A stretch of DNA of 32,765 nt from Erysipelotrichaceae bacterium (GTDB lineage: Bacteria; Bacillota_I; Bacilli_A; Erysipelotrichales; Erysipelotrichaceae). The position numbers were made by a program, and so were the translations under genes. This document shows positions 15,025 through 22,286 of the stretch, piece by piece. The DNA lies in assembly GCA_016280635.1 (NCBI GenBank), contig JAEEHC010000007.1:1-32765 (forward strand), given 5' to 3'. The number at the start of each line of letters is the position of its first letter. The stretch's first letter is position 1. Below the pieces are notes generated by a model, which did not search any database, had not been told where the DNA came from, and saw only the letters and a program-made list of their open reading frames with translations.

Positions 15025-15099
15025 GCCGGTTTAGCTCAGTGGTAGAGCACTTCCTTGGTAGGGAAGGGGTCGACAGTCCGATTCTGTCATCCGGCACCA
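15025..15099 (+). tRNA. tRNA-Thr(GGT)
   Basis: 75-nt cloverleaf: acceptor GCCGGTT/ATCCGGC with a T-T mismatch at the sixth pair, discriminator A, encoded CCA. The anticodon stem CTTCC/GGAAG encloses loop TTGGTAG, anticodon GGT (reads ACC/ACT). The T arm is GACAG-TCCGATT-CTGTC. It is one of only two plus-strand RNA genes here. Confidence 0.95.
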
Positions 15100-15121
15100 T
15101 TTTTTTATTTTCAGAAGAAAA

Positions 15122-15147
15122 GCGGACACATCTGTCCGCCTTTTTTT
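15122..15147. terminator. Bidirectional terminator between tRNA-Thr and barstar
   Basis: GCGGACA, loop CATC, TGTCCGC is followed by C and T7 on the plus strand; the minus strand has TTTTCTTC after the same stem. It serves tRNA-Thr (+) and the uvrB-maf-barnase-barstar operon (-). Confidence 0.88.
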
Positions 15148-15419
15148 CAGTCATTGACAATCAGATTGAAGCTGGCCGGTTCGGCAGCCGCGTCCCGGAA
15201 GGTCGCCAGCAGCTTTTCACCATAGTCATCCAGATACATCAGTAATATTGTCTTATTCATAATGATCACGGTGCTCTCATCGCCCAGTTCACCCAGGCAG
15301 TCATATAGGGCATCCAGATTGCCTCCGTAATAATCGGGAAAGCGCATGACGCTGGCAATGTAGTGATGACAGGTTTCCCGGTCGGTCATCCTGGTGCCGT
15401 CAAGTATGAAGATATTCAT
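15147..15419 (-). CDS. Barstar-like ribonuclease inhibitor
   Basis: 90 residues from the ATG at 15419, chosen because the barnase stop is 1 nt upstream and GGGGAG lies before it. The barstar core 'FPDYYGGNLDALYDCLGEL' is very close to the classic YYGxNLDALWDCL segment, whose acidic helix plugs the barnase active site. The C-terminal 'FNLIVND' fits as well. It should stay in the cytoplasm and protect the cell from the RNase encoded immediately upstream before export. It is the last gene of the uvrB operon. Confidence 0.94.
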   Translation of the reverse strand: MNIFILDGTRMTDRETCHHYIASVMRFPDYYGGNLDALYDCLGELGDESTVIIMNKTILLMYLDDYGEKLLATFRDAAAEPASFNLIVND

Positions 15420-15420
15420 C

Positions 15421-15909
15421 TCACGGCTCCCCGTAGAGCAGTTCAAAGTGCTCGTAGTGGTCATGGGTGTAGTAGATCAGCCCGTCATTGGAATAGATGA
15501 TCCTTCTTGACCCGCGGTCCTTATAGCCGACGGTGTCAATGTCACATTCGTAATACTTCCGGCCCTGAGCCTTTGGCAGCAGGCCTTCACGGTTACTGTA
15601 GGTGTCCCCGCCGATGGCATAGCCGTTGCCCAGGATCTTTTCCACATTGCCGCCTTCCCAGCCTTTCCGGCGGGCTTCGCCCTTGGTCACGTAATTAGGC
15701 GGCAGATGGCCGTAAGTATGCAGATAAAGGGCCACATCTTCCTTGCTGCTGTAGAAGCCGTTTTCATCGATCACATCCTGCTGCTGCGGTGGATCGGGGT
15801 TGACAGGGGCAGGATCGTTCTGTTCTGCCTTTCTGAGGCCGAAATACAGGCCGACCAGCAGAGCAAAGACCAGAATGCCCAGAATCGTACGCTTGGTGTT
15901 GTTGTTCAT
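15421..15909 (-). CDS. Barnase-like secreted ribonuclease
   Basis: 162 residues: an N-terminal membrane/signal segment (about 7-24, TILGILVFALLVGLYFGL), a Pro/Gln linker, then a barnase domain (about 48-160). The catalytic residues of barnase can be placed: Glu121 (YYECDID, equals Glu73), Arg132 and Arg136 (DRGSRRI, equal Arg83 and Arg87) and His151 (THDHYEHF, equals His102). 'GDTYSNREGLLP' matches the guanine-binding loop. It cleaves single-stranded RNA. The membrane segment means it is either secreted or displayed. It starts 1 nt after the maf stop and is followed at once by barstar, so enzyme and inhibitor are made together. Confidence 0.94.
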   Translation of the reverse strand: MNNNTKRTILGILVFALLVGLYFGLRKAEQNDPAPVNPDPPQQQDVIDENGFYSSKEDVALYLHTYGHLPPNYVTKGEARRKGWEGGNVEKILGNGYAIGGDTYSNREGLLPKAQGRKYYECDIDTVGYKDRGSRRIIYSNDGLIYYTHDHYEHFELLYGEP

Positions 15910-15910
15910 C

Positions 15911-16474
15911 TTACAGTCTCTCCATTCTCTTCAGCTTGCTATAAAGCTTGTTGATCGGCAAGCCGACAATGTTATAATAGTCGCCCTCGATCCGGCTGAT
16001 GAACCGGCCGGCCCAGCCCTGAATGGCGTAGCCACCGGCCTTGTCATAGGGTTCGGCTGTTTTGACATAACGGGCAATCTCTTCGTTGGTGATGTTGTCA
16101 AAGAAGACCTTTGACTCCTCACAGAAATGGTGCTCCTTTCGATCGCACAGTACGGCCACACCGGTGATGACCAGATGCTCGCGGCCGCGCAGAAGTTTCA
16201 TCATCTCTTCGGCTTCCTTTTCACTGTGGGGCTTGCCCAGGATCTGATCATCGACCAGCACGATGGTGTCAGCCCCAATGACAATGGCCTCCGGGTGCTG
16301 ATCGAAAACCGCCCTGGCCTTGCGGTAAGCCAGATCCTTGACCTGGCCGGCTGGGGTAAGACCCGGACGCATGGTCTCGTCAACTTCGGAAACGATGACC
16401 TCAAAGTCATACCCGAGCATTTCCAGCAGTTCCTTTCTCCGCGGGGACGCGGAGGCTAAGATAATCTTCTTCAT
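15911..16474 (-). CDS. maf: Maf-family nucleotide pyrophosphatase
   Basis: 187 residues. Maf proteins hydrolyse non-canonical or modified nucleoside triphosphates (dTTP/UTP or m7GTP types) and are linked to septum control. The hallmark start KKIILASASPRRKELL (SASPRR 8-13), 'GADTIV' with Asp69, 'LGKP' (79-82) and the C-terminal 'KAGGYAIQGWAGRFI...GDYYNIVGLP' are all present. This form suits the dTTP/UTP pyrophosphatase (YhdE-like) subgroup, by family knowledge. AGAGG lies before the ATG. It follows uvrB by 14 nt in the same operon. Confidence 0.95.
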   Translation of the reverse strand: MKKIILASASPRRKELLEMLGYDFEVIVSEVDETMRPGLTPAGQVKDLAYRKARAVFDQHPEAIVIGADTIVLVDDQILGKPHSEKEAEEMMKLLRGREHLVITGVAVLCDRKEHHFCEESKVFFDNITNEEIARYVKTAEPYDKAGGYAIQGWAGRFISRIEGDYYNIVGLPINKLYSKLKRMERL

Positions 16475-16488
16475 CTCTTACCTCTGAT

Positions 16489-18456
16489 CTATTCGTCGGA
16501 CTTGATCTCCAGGATCATGTCCCGCAGTTCGGCCGCTCGCTCAAAGTCAAGAATGCGGGCGGCTTCGCGCATTTCCTTTTCCAGCCTGGCCAGCAGTTCC
16601 TGCTGCTGATTGCCGGCTTTCTTCATCTTGCGGCTCATGTACTTAAGCGCCATCTCGTGAGTCTCCCGGGAATGAATGGCTTCCCTGATCTCCTTCTTAA
16701 TTGTCTTAGGCACGATGCCGTGGGCTTCGTTGTAGGCCTGCTGTACGGAGCGGCGGCGGTTGGTCTCATCGATGGCGGCACGCATGCTGTCAGTGATGGA
16801 ATCGCCATACATGATGACCATGCCGTTTTCATTACGGGCCGCCCGGCCAATGGTCTGAATCAGCGAGCGCTCGGAACGCAAAAAGCCTTCCTTGTCGGCA
16901 TCCAGAATGACGACCAGGGAAACTTCGGGAATGTCCAGACCTTCCCTTAACAGGTTGATGCCGACCAGCACGTCATACTTGCCCTTGCGCAGATCGCGGA
17001 TGATCTCCGTTCGCTCCAGCGTCTTGGTCTCATGGTGCAGATAGGCGACCTTGTACATCTGGTTTTCCAGATACTTGCTCAGTTCCTCGGCCATCCGGAC
17101 GGTCAGGGTGGTGATCAGCACGCGCTCATTGCGGGCAATCCGGGCATCGATCTCCATGGTGATGTCATCGATCTGGCCCTTGCTGGGACGCACTTCGATC
17201 CGGGGATCCAGCAGTCCGGTCGGACGGATGATCTGTTCAACCACTTCATTATTGACCTTATCCAGTTCATAATCACCGGGGGTAGCGGATACGCAGATGA
17301 TCTGGTTGATCTCCTTTTCAAATTCCTCAAACTTCAGCGGCCGGTTGTCCAGCGCGCTGGGCAGCCGGAAACCATATTCTACCAGAGTACTCTTACGGCT
17401 GTGGTCGCCATTATACATGCCCCTGACCTGCGGCAGGGAAACATGCGATTCATCGACGAACATCAGGTAGTCATCCGGGAAATAGTCAAACAGGGTAAAA
17501 GGCTTGGAGCCGGGAGCGCGGAATTCCAGCTGCCGGGAATAGTTTTCGATTCCCGAGCACGTACCGAATTCCCTCAGGGCGTCCAGGTCATAACGGCAGC
17601 GCTGTTCCAGCCGTTCCCTTTCCAGCGGCTTGCCCTGGTCCTCAAAGTACTTCAGCCGTTCTTCCAGTTCGGCCTCAATGTTATCGCAGGCTCTCAGGAT
17701 GTCATCCTTGTTCTTGGCATAGCCGGTAGCCGGAAAGATGTTGTAGAGGGTATAGGCGTTAAGGGTCTTGCCGGTGATGGTGTCGATCTCCGTGATCCGG
17801 TCGATCTCATCGTCAAACATCTCAATGCGCAGGATGTAGGCATCGGTATAGCCCAGGCAGACATCAATGACATCGCCTCTGACCCGGAAGGTGCCGCGCT
17901 TGAGTTCCAGATCGTTGCGGACATACTGGCGGTCGACAAACAGCTGCAGCAGTGAGCGGCGGTCGATTTTCTGCCCGGCCTTCAGGGTAAAGAACATGTC
18001 CCTGTACTGTCTGGGATCAGAAGCCGCGTAGATGCAGGCAACGGAAGCCACGATGATGGTGTCGCGGTCCTGCAGTACGGCGTTATAGGCCGCTAAGCGC
18101 AGCATGTCGAGCTCGTCATTGATCATCGAGTTCTTCTCAATGTAGGTGTCGGTCTTGGGTACATAGGCCTCCGGCTGGTAATAATCGAAGTTGGAAACGA
18201 AGTATTCCACGTGGTTTTCCGGGAAGAACTCCTTCAGTTCGCTGTAAAGCTGACCGGCCAGCGTCTTGTTGTGTACAAAGACCAGCGTCGGCCGGTTTAC
18301 CCGGGCAATGACGTTGGCCATGGTAAAGGTCTTGCCGGTGCCGGTCGCCCCGAGCAATACCTGATACTGTTTTCCCTCCTGCAGACCCTGAACGAGTTTT
18401 TCGATGGCCTGCGGCTGATCGCCTAACGGCTGAAACTGTGAATGAAGCTTGAACAT
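16489..18456 (-). CDS. uvrB: Excinuclease ABC subunit B
   Basis: 655 residues, the usual length. UvrB is the damage-verifying helicase-like subunit of nucleotide excision repair. Visible: Walker A GATGTGKT (36-43), the beta-hairpin region '[17 protein letters not shown]', the DESH motif ([15 protein letters not shown]), helicase motifs V/VI '[37 protein letters not shown]', and a C-terminal UVR motif ([22 protein letters not shown]) that binds UvrC. It heads the operon uvrB-maf-barnase-barstar. uvrA does not follow. No Shine-Dalgarno site is seen; a TATAAT lies exactly 6 nt before the ATG, so the mRNA is probably leaderless. Confidence 0.98.
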   Translation of the reverse strand: MFKLHSQFQPLGDQPQAIEKLVQGLQEGKQYQVLLGATGTGKTFTMANVIARVNRPTLVFVHNKTLAGQLYSELKEFFPENHVEYFVSNFDYYQPEAYVPKTDTYIEKNSMINDELDMLRLAAYNAVLQDRDTIIVASVACIYAASDPRQYRDMFFTLKAGQKIDRRSLLQLFVDRQYVRNDLELKRGTFRVRGDVIDVCLGYTDAYILRIEMFDDEIDRITEIDTITGKTLNAYTLYNIFPATGYAKNKDDILRACDNIEAELEERLKYFEDQGKPLERERLEQRCRYDLDALREFGTCSGIENYSRQLEFRAPGSKPFTLFDYFPDDYLMFVDESHVSLPQVRGMYNGDHSRKSTLVEYGFRLPSALDNRPLKFEEFEKEINQIICVSATPGDYELDKVNNEVVEQIIRPTGLLDPRIEVRPSKGQIDDITMEIDARIARNERVLITTLTVRMAEELSKYLENQMYKVAYLHHETKTLERTEIIRDLRKGKYDVLVGINLLREGLDIPEVSLVVILDADKEGFLRSERSLIQTIGRAARNENGMVIMYGDSITDSMRAAIDETNRRRSVQQAYNEAHGIVPKTIKKEIREAIHSRETHEMALKYMSRKMKKAGNQQQELLARLEKEMREAARILDFERAAELRDMILEIKSDE

Positions 18457-18462
18457 ATTCTA

Positions 18463-18468
18463 ATTATA
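18463..18468 (-). promoter_or_regulatory. -10 box of uvrB, 6 nt before the ATG
   Basis: On the minus strand TATAAT, TAGAAT, ATG. Transcription starting about 7 nt after the box would begin at the A of the start codon. The -35 is weak. Confidence 0.6.
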
Positions 18469-18484
18469 AACTATATGCGTTTTC

Positions 18485-18523
18485 TAAGGCACTTCATTTT
18501 ACCATTTGCGGCTTTAAGGCACT
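18485..18523 (+). repeat. Two direct repeats TAAGGCACT, 30 bp apart
   Basis: TAAGGCACT occurs at 18485-18493 and again at 18515-18523. The spacing of 30 bp is about three helical turns and the second copy abuts the MATE -10 box. This is a possible regulator site. Confidence 0.45.
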
Positions 18524-18528
18524 ATAAT
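18523..18528 (+). promoter_or_regulatory. -10 box of the MATE gene, 6 nt before the ATG
   Basis: TATAAT, GGAAGC, ATG. As for the divergent uvrB, the expected transcription start coincides with the start codon. Confidence 0.6.
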
Positions 18529-18534
18529 GGAAGC

Positions 18535-19887
18535 ATGGCACGAGTAAGCAAGAGAGACCTTCTACATGGAAATATCCGCAAATCACTGATCCAGATGGCC
18601 CTGCCGTTAATGGCCTTTAATCTGGTCAATGTGCTCTACGGCTTTGTCGACACCCACTACATCTCCCGGCTCGGTGAGCTGCAGGTCGGTGCCGTTTCCA
18701 TCATGAGCAACATCAACCTGTGCGGCAGCGCCTTCGCTACCGGTCTTTCCGCTGCCGGCATGGCCCTGATCAGCTCCGCTCTGGGAGCCGGACAGCGCAA
18801 GAGGGCCGGCCAGATCGCCACTACCCTGTTTGCGATCGCCATGCTGATCGCCCTGCTCATTTCCGGCAGCTGCCTGCTTTTCCCCCGTCAGCTGCTAACC
18901 CTGCTTAACACTCCGCAGGACATCTTTGAATATGCCCGCCAGTACCTGATCGGTCTGGCCCCCAACTTCATCTGCGTCTACATTCTGACCATCTTCCAGG
19001 CCTTCCGGCAATCCGGCGGTGATACCCGCTCGGCCGTCATCCTCAACATCGCGGCCAGCATCCTCAACGCCCTGCTCGACCCGCTTTTCATCTTCAACTT
19101 CAACTGGGGAATGATGGGCGCCTCTCTGGCCACCACCGTCAGCAAGCTCTTGGTCTGTCCCATCGCTCTGATCGGCATGTTTGCCCCGCAGCAGGATGTC
19201 CGCGTTGACTTCCGCAAGCATCGCTTTGACCGTTCCATCCTGAAGGAGATCGTCAAAACGGCCTTGCCGGCTTCCACCGGTACCTTCGCCATGGAATTCG
19301 GCTTCATCATCATGAACAGTTTCATCCTTTCCTACGGATCGATCATCATGTCAGCCTATGCCCTGGGCAACAAGGTGTCCTCACTCTTCTACATCCCCAT
19401 CAATGCCCTGGCCTCCGCCCCGGTCCCCCTGGTCGGTCAGGCGGTCGGTGCCGGCAATAATCAGCGGGCCCGTCAATGCTTCCGGGAGACCATGCTGCTG
19501 GGTCTGGGCCTTTCCGTCGGCCTTTTGGCCATCGGCTTGCCGCTGACCCGGCCGCTGGCGCATCTGTTGGTCGGTAACGCCTCGTCAGAACTGCTGGAAA
19601 ACGGCATCATCTACGGCTGCTTCTCCATCGGTACCATCTTCTTCATGGTCTGGATCAATACCATCCTGGCCATGTTCAACGGTTCCGGGCACACCCGCTC
19701 CTCGCTGTTTGTCAATCTGCTCAGGCTGTGGATGTTAAGGCTGCCACTATTGCTGTTCTTCCGCACCTTCACGGATCTGGGCCCTCTGGGCATCTGGATG
19801 GCCATGATCCTGTCAAACCTGCTGTGCGGCATCATTTCCCAGATCTGGTACAGTTTCCATTTCCGCCGGCTCTACCCGGTCAATTGA
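18535..19887 (+). CDS. MATE-family multidrug/cation efflux transporter
   Basis: 450 residues with about 12 membrane helices in two similar halves. 'LIQMALPLMAFNLVNVLYGFVDTHYISRLGELQVGAVSI' (first helix pair, with the usual D in VDTHYIS) and 'ALPASTGTFAMEFGFIIMNSFILSYGSIIMSAYALGNKVSSLFYIPINALASA' (start of the second half) are standard for the NorM/DinF-like superfamily, which exports drugs or metabolites using Na+ or H+. I start at the ATG at 18535. A longer frame upstream would include the promoter and starts with an implausible peptide. It is divergent from uvrB and transcribed alone. Confidence 0.93.
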   Translation: MARVSKRDLLHGNIRKSLIQMALPLMAFNLVNVLYGFVDTHYISRLGELQVGAVSIMSNINLCGSAFATGLSAAGMALISSALGAGQRKRAGQIATTLFAIAMLIALLISGSCLLFPRQLLTLLNTPQDIFEYARQYLIGLAPNFICVYILTIFQAFRQSGGDTRSAVILNIAASILNALLDPLFIFNFNWGMMGASLATTVSKLLVCPIALIGMFAPQQDVRVDFRKHRFDRSILKEIVKTALPASTGTFAMEFGFIIMNSFILSYGSIIMSAYALGNKVSSLFYIPINALASAPVPLVGQAVGAGNNQRARQCFRETMLLGLGLSVGLLAIGLPLTRPLAHLLVGNASSELLENGIIYGCFSIGTIFFMVWINTILAMFNGSGHTRSSLFVNLLRLWMLRLPLLLFFRTFTDLGPLGIWMAMILSNLLCGIISQIWYSFHFRRLYPVN

Positions 19888-19893
19888 TCCAGC

Positions 19894-19919
19894 AAAAAAC
19901 TCAGCGGCCGCTGAGTTTT
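19894..19919. terminator. Bidirectional terminator between MATE and the S41 protease
   Basis: AAAACTCAGCGG followed by its reverse complement forms a near-perfect palindrome with A and T runs on both sides. It serves both converging genes. Confidence 0.88.
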
Positions 19920-19926
19920 CTATTGC

Positions 19927-21363
19927 TTATTTGCTGCGGGCGATCTCCAGTGCCTTATGCATCTGGACATCATATTTATCCTTCTGCAGCGCCCAGGCCG
20001 TTACCACGGCGCTGTTTAGCCGCATGGCCGTTGTCTGGTCCAGCGTACCGTTGGCTTCCATGCCATTGGCCTTCTGGAAAGCCGTCAGTGCTGTGGCGCA
20101 CTTCTGGGAGAAGTAGCCGTCAAAGCGGTCGATGTCATAGCCCAGAAAGTCCAGCATCTGCTGCATGTTGATCAGCTTTTCGCTGACACTATCGTACTGA
20201 TAAGTCTCCCCGTCTTCCAGGGTGAGATAGCTCATGTAGAGGGCTTCATGCAGCCGAACTTCGTAATCAGGCTTGATGCCGCTGCCGGAAACGGAAACGC
20301 CATTGGGACTGATCCAGGCCAGGTCGGTGTATTTCAGGGCCCCGCCGTTTTTCAGCATCCTGGTCACCTGAGCCACGCCCTTGCCATAACTGACATCGCC
20401 GACCGTGATGGCACCGCAGTTTTCGATCATCGCCATGGTGAAGACCTCCGAGCAGCTGGCAGAACCGCCGTTGATCAGGATGACGATCTTGTCATAGCTG
20501 TAGGCCGGTCCGCTCTTGCAGCGGTCGATGGTCTCATAACCGTAGCGGTCCGTCTCCCGCATGATGATGTCGCCCTTGTTCATGAAGAAGGCGCTGACGC
20601 CATCGAGGGTGGAGACATAGCCGCCGCCGTTGTCGCGCAGATCGATGATCAGAGAGGTTGCCCCGGCAGCCTGCAGTTTTTCCAGGTGCAGCTTCATCTC
20701 CGCGACGCTGCCGTCGGAGAAGGAGTTGAAGGTCAGAATGCCGACCTTGCCATCCATCCGGCTGGAACAGGTAGTGGAGATCCTGCCGCGGGTGATCTTA
20801 ATGTCCTTCTTTTCACTGCCGCGCTGAACGGTGATGACGACATCGGTTCCCTCCAGACCGCGGATGCTGTCAAGCAGTTCCTGCGACTCAAAGGTCTCGA
20901 CCCCGCGGCCGTCGACCGCGATGATGATGTCGCCGGCCTGAACACCGGCGGCTTCAGCCGGCGAGTTCTCCAGAACCTCACTTACCAGAATGCCGCTGTC
21001 CTCAAGTTCGCTGTAGCGCACACCGATGCCGACGATGCTGGCATCCAGTGAAGAGGTAAAGGCATCGAGCTCTTCCTTGGACATGTATTGGGTATAGGGA
21101 TCATTCTGAGCGTTGACCATGCCTCTGATGGCGTCATCGATCAGTTTTTCATTGTATTTATCGGTATCTTCGCCATACAGGAAATCGGTACGGAGAAGCG
21201 ACTTGACGCTGTCAAGGGTATTGAGATCGGCCGGTGTGCCACTGCCCTTGCCGCTGCCGGAAAACAGCGTTCCGGAGATGTAGCCCAGGCCGAAGATGAA
21301 GACTGTTATGAGCAATATGAAGGTTGCTGCCAAAATTTTCTTTCCTATGTTCTTCTTATTCAT
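19927..21363 (-). CDS. C-terminal processing protease (S41, CtpA/CtpB-like) with PDZ and peptidoglycan-binding domains
   Basis: 478 residues: membrane anchor (about 10-32), PDZ domain (about 108-190), S41 peptidase core (about 205-365) and a C-terminal peptidoglycan-binding domain (about 395-455, 'MQQMLDFLGYDIDRFDGYFSQKCATALTAFQ'). The catalytic Ser is 303 in NGGSASCSEVF and the Lys is 328 in SYGKGVAQ. It cuts proteins outside the membrane; relatives regulate wall hydrolases and sporulation signals. In many Firmicutes this gene directly follows ftsEX and an EnvC-like gene. Here it lies just beyond an inverted PHP gene. GAGGTGAGG precedes the ATG. Confidence 0.96.
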   Translation of the reverse strand: MNKKNIGKKILAATFILLITVFIFGLGYISGTLFSGSGKGSGTPADLNTLDSVKSLLRTDFLYGEDTDKYNEKLIDDAIRGMVNAQNDPYTQYMSKEELDAFTSSLDASIVGIGVRYSELEDSGILVSEVLENSPAEAAGVQAGDIIIAVDGRGVETFESQELLDSIRGLEGTDVVITVQRGSEKKDIKITRGRISTTCSSRMDGKVGILTFNSFSDGSVAEMKLHLEKLQAAGATSLIIDLRDNGGGYVSTLDGVSAFFMNKGDIIMRETDRYGYETIDRCKSGPAYSYDKIVILINGGSASCSEVFTMAMIENCGAITVGDVSYGKGVAQVTRMLKNGGALKYTDLAWISPNGVSVSGSGIKPDYEVRLHEALYMSYLTLEDGETYQYDSVSEKLINMQQMLDFLGYDIDRFDGYFSQKCATALTAFQKANGMEANGTLDQTTAMRLNSAVVTAWALQKDKYDVQMHKALEIARSK

Positions 21364-21383
21364 ACGAAAACCTCACCTCGTTT

Positions 21384-21416
21384 ATTTTAGCATAAATGAC
21401 CCTCTGCGGGTATAAT
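21384..21416. promoter_or_regulatory. Overlapping divergent promoters of the S41 protease and the PHP phosphatase
   Basis: Minus strand: TGCTAAAAT, an extended -10 (21384-21389) for the protease. Plus strand: TTAGCA (21387-21392), an 18-bp spacer and TATAAT (21411-21416) for the PHP gene. The two overlap, so the genes may compete for polymerase. Confidence 0.55.
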
Positions 21417-21437
21417 TGAAGTACAGGAGAGTCATCC

Positions 21438-22229
21438 ATGAGACAGAACTTCAACTACCATACCCATACTTACCGCTGCGGCCATGCCGTTCTCTGTGAA
21501 GACGGGGAATATGCAAGGGCGGCCATTGAGGCCGGTTTTGCCACTCTGGGCTTTTCCGACCACGCCCCCTATCCCGACCGCTCCAAGCCATCTGACCGCA
21601 TGGATTACGGCCAGATGGATGATTACCTCCGCTCCATTGCTTCCCTGAGAGAAAAGCATGCTGACCAGCTGGAGATCAGAGTGGGTTTTGAAATGGAATA
21701 CTTCCCGGAATATCAGGATTACATCGAAAAGGTGCTGCTGAAGAAGGGTGAATACCTGATCTGCGGCCAGCATTATGACCATCCTGACGCCCTCTTCGAC
21801 TACGCTGGCGGTCAGTCCGACCGGGAAAGACTGCTTACCTACGGCCGTCTCATTGAGGAAGGACTGCACCGCGTTCCCTTTCTTTACCTCGCCCATCCCG
21901 ATTACTTCTGCGCCGGCATCAGGGAGTTTGACGATACCTGCCGGCAGATCAGCCATCAGATCTGTCAGGCCGCCGCCGAGACCGGTACGCCTCTGGAGGT
22001 CAACCTCAACCACCTGCTGAAGCCTAAACGCCATTACGCTGACGGCGACCACTGCATCTACCCCTTCCGGCAGTTCTGGCAGATTGCCCAGCTCTATCCG
22101 GTCAGATGCCTGTATGGCTATGATGCCCACGACCACGCTCAGCTGAAAAACAGCGCGGCGCTGCTGGCGGCCTGCGATACGATCCTGGAAGGGCTGAAGC
22201 TGGACTTCATCACGCAGCCGCTGCTCTAG
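21438..22229 (+). CDS. PHP-domain histidinol-phosphatase-like phosphoesterase
   Basis: 263 residues of the HisK/PHP type, close in size to histidinol phosphatase. Metal ligands of the PHP barrel are visible: HTH (8-10), His16 after CG, SDHAPYP (Asp41-His42), Glu85/87 in GFEMEYFP, GQHYD (His112), LAHPDYF (His153) and YGYDAH (Asp229-His231). It hydrolyses a phosphomonoester, possibly histidinol phosphate. No his genes lie nearby, so the substrate is open. AGGAG lies before the ATG. It is transcribed against all its neighbours and sits between the FtsEX/EnvC operon and the S41 protease. Confidence 0.92.
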   Translation: MRQNFNYHTHTYRCGHAVLCEDGEYARAAIEAGFATLGFSDHAPYPDRSKPSDRMDYGQMDDYLRSIASLREKHADQLEIRVGFEMEYFPEYQDYIEKVLLKKGEYLICGQHYDHPDALFDYAGGQSDRERLLTYGRLIEEGLHRVPFLYLAHPDYFCAGIREFDDTCRQISHQICQAAAETGTPLEVNLNHLLKPKRHYADGDHCIYPFRQFWQIAQLYPVRCLYGYDAHDHAQLKNSAALLAACDTILEGLKLDFITQPLL

Positions 22230-22247
22230 CCCTCACATATCCATATG

Positions 22248-22275
22248 AAAAGCGGACAACTCAGTCCGCTTTCTT
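22248..22275. terminator. Bidirectional terminator between the PHP and EnvC-like genes
   Basis: AAGCGGAC, loop AACTCA, GTCCGCTT is followed by TCTT on the plus strand and TTTTC on the minus strand. Confidence 0.85.
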
Positions 22276-22286
22276 CTTGTCAGCTG

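Noticed and set aside
15147-15909. Classic intracellular toxin-antitoxin module
   Set aside because: The RNase carries an N-terminal export or anchor segment, and the enzyme-inhibitor pair matches the barnase-barstar secretion system, not a stability module.
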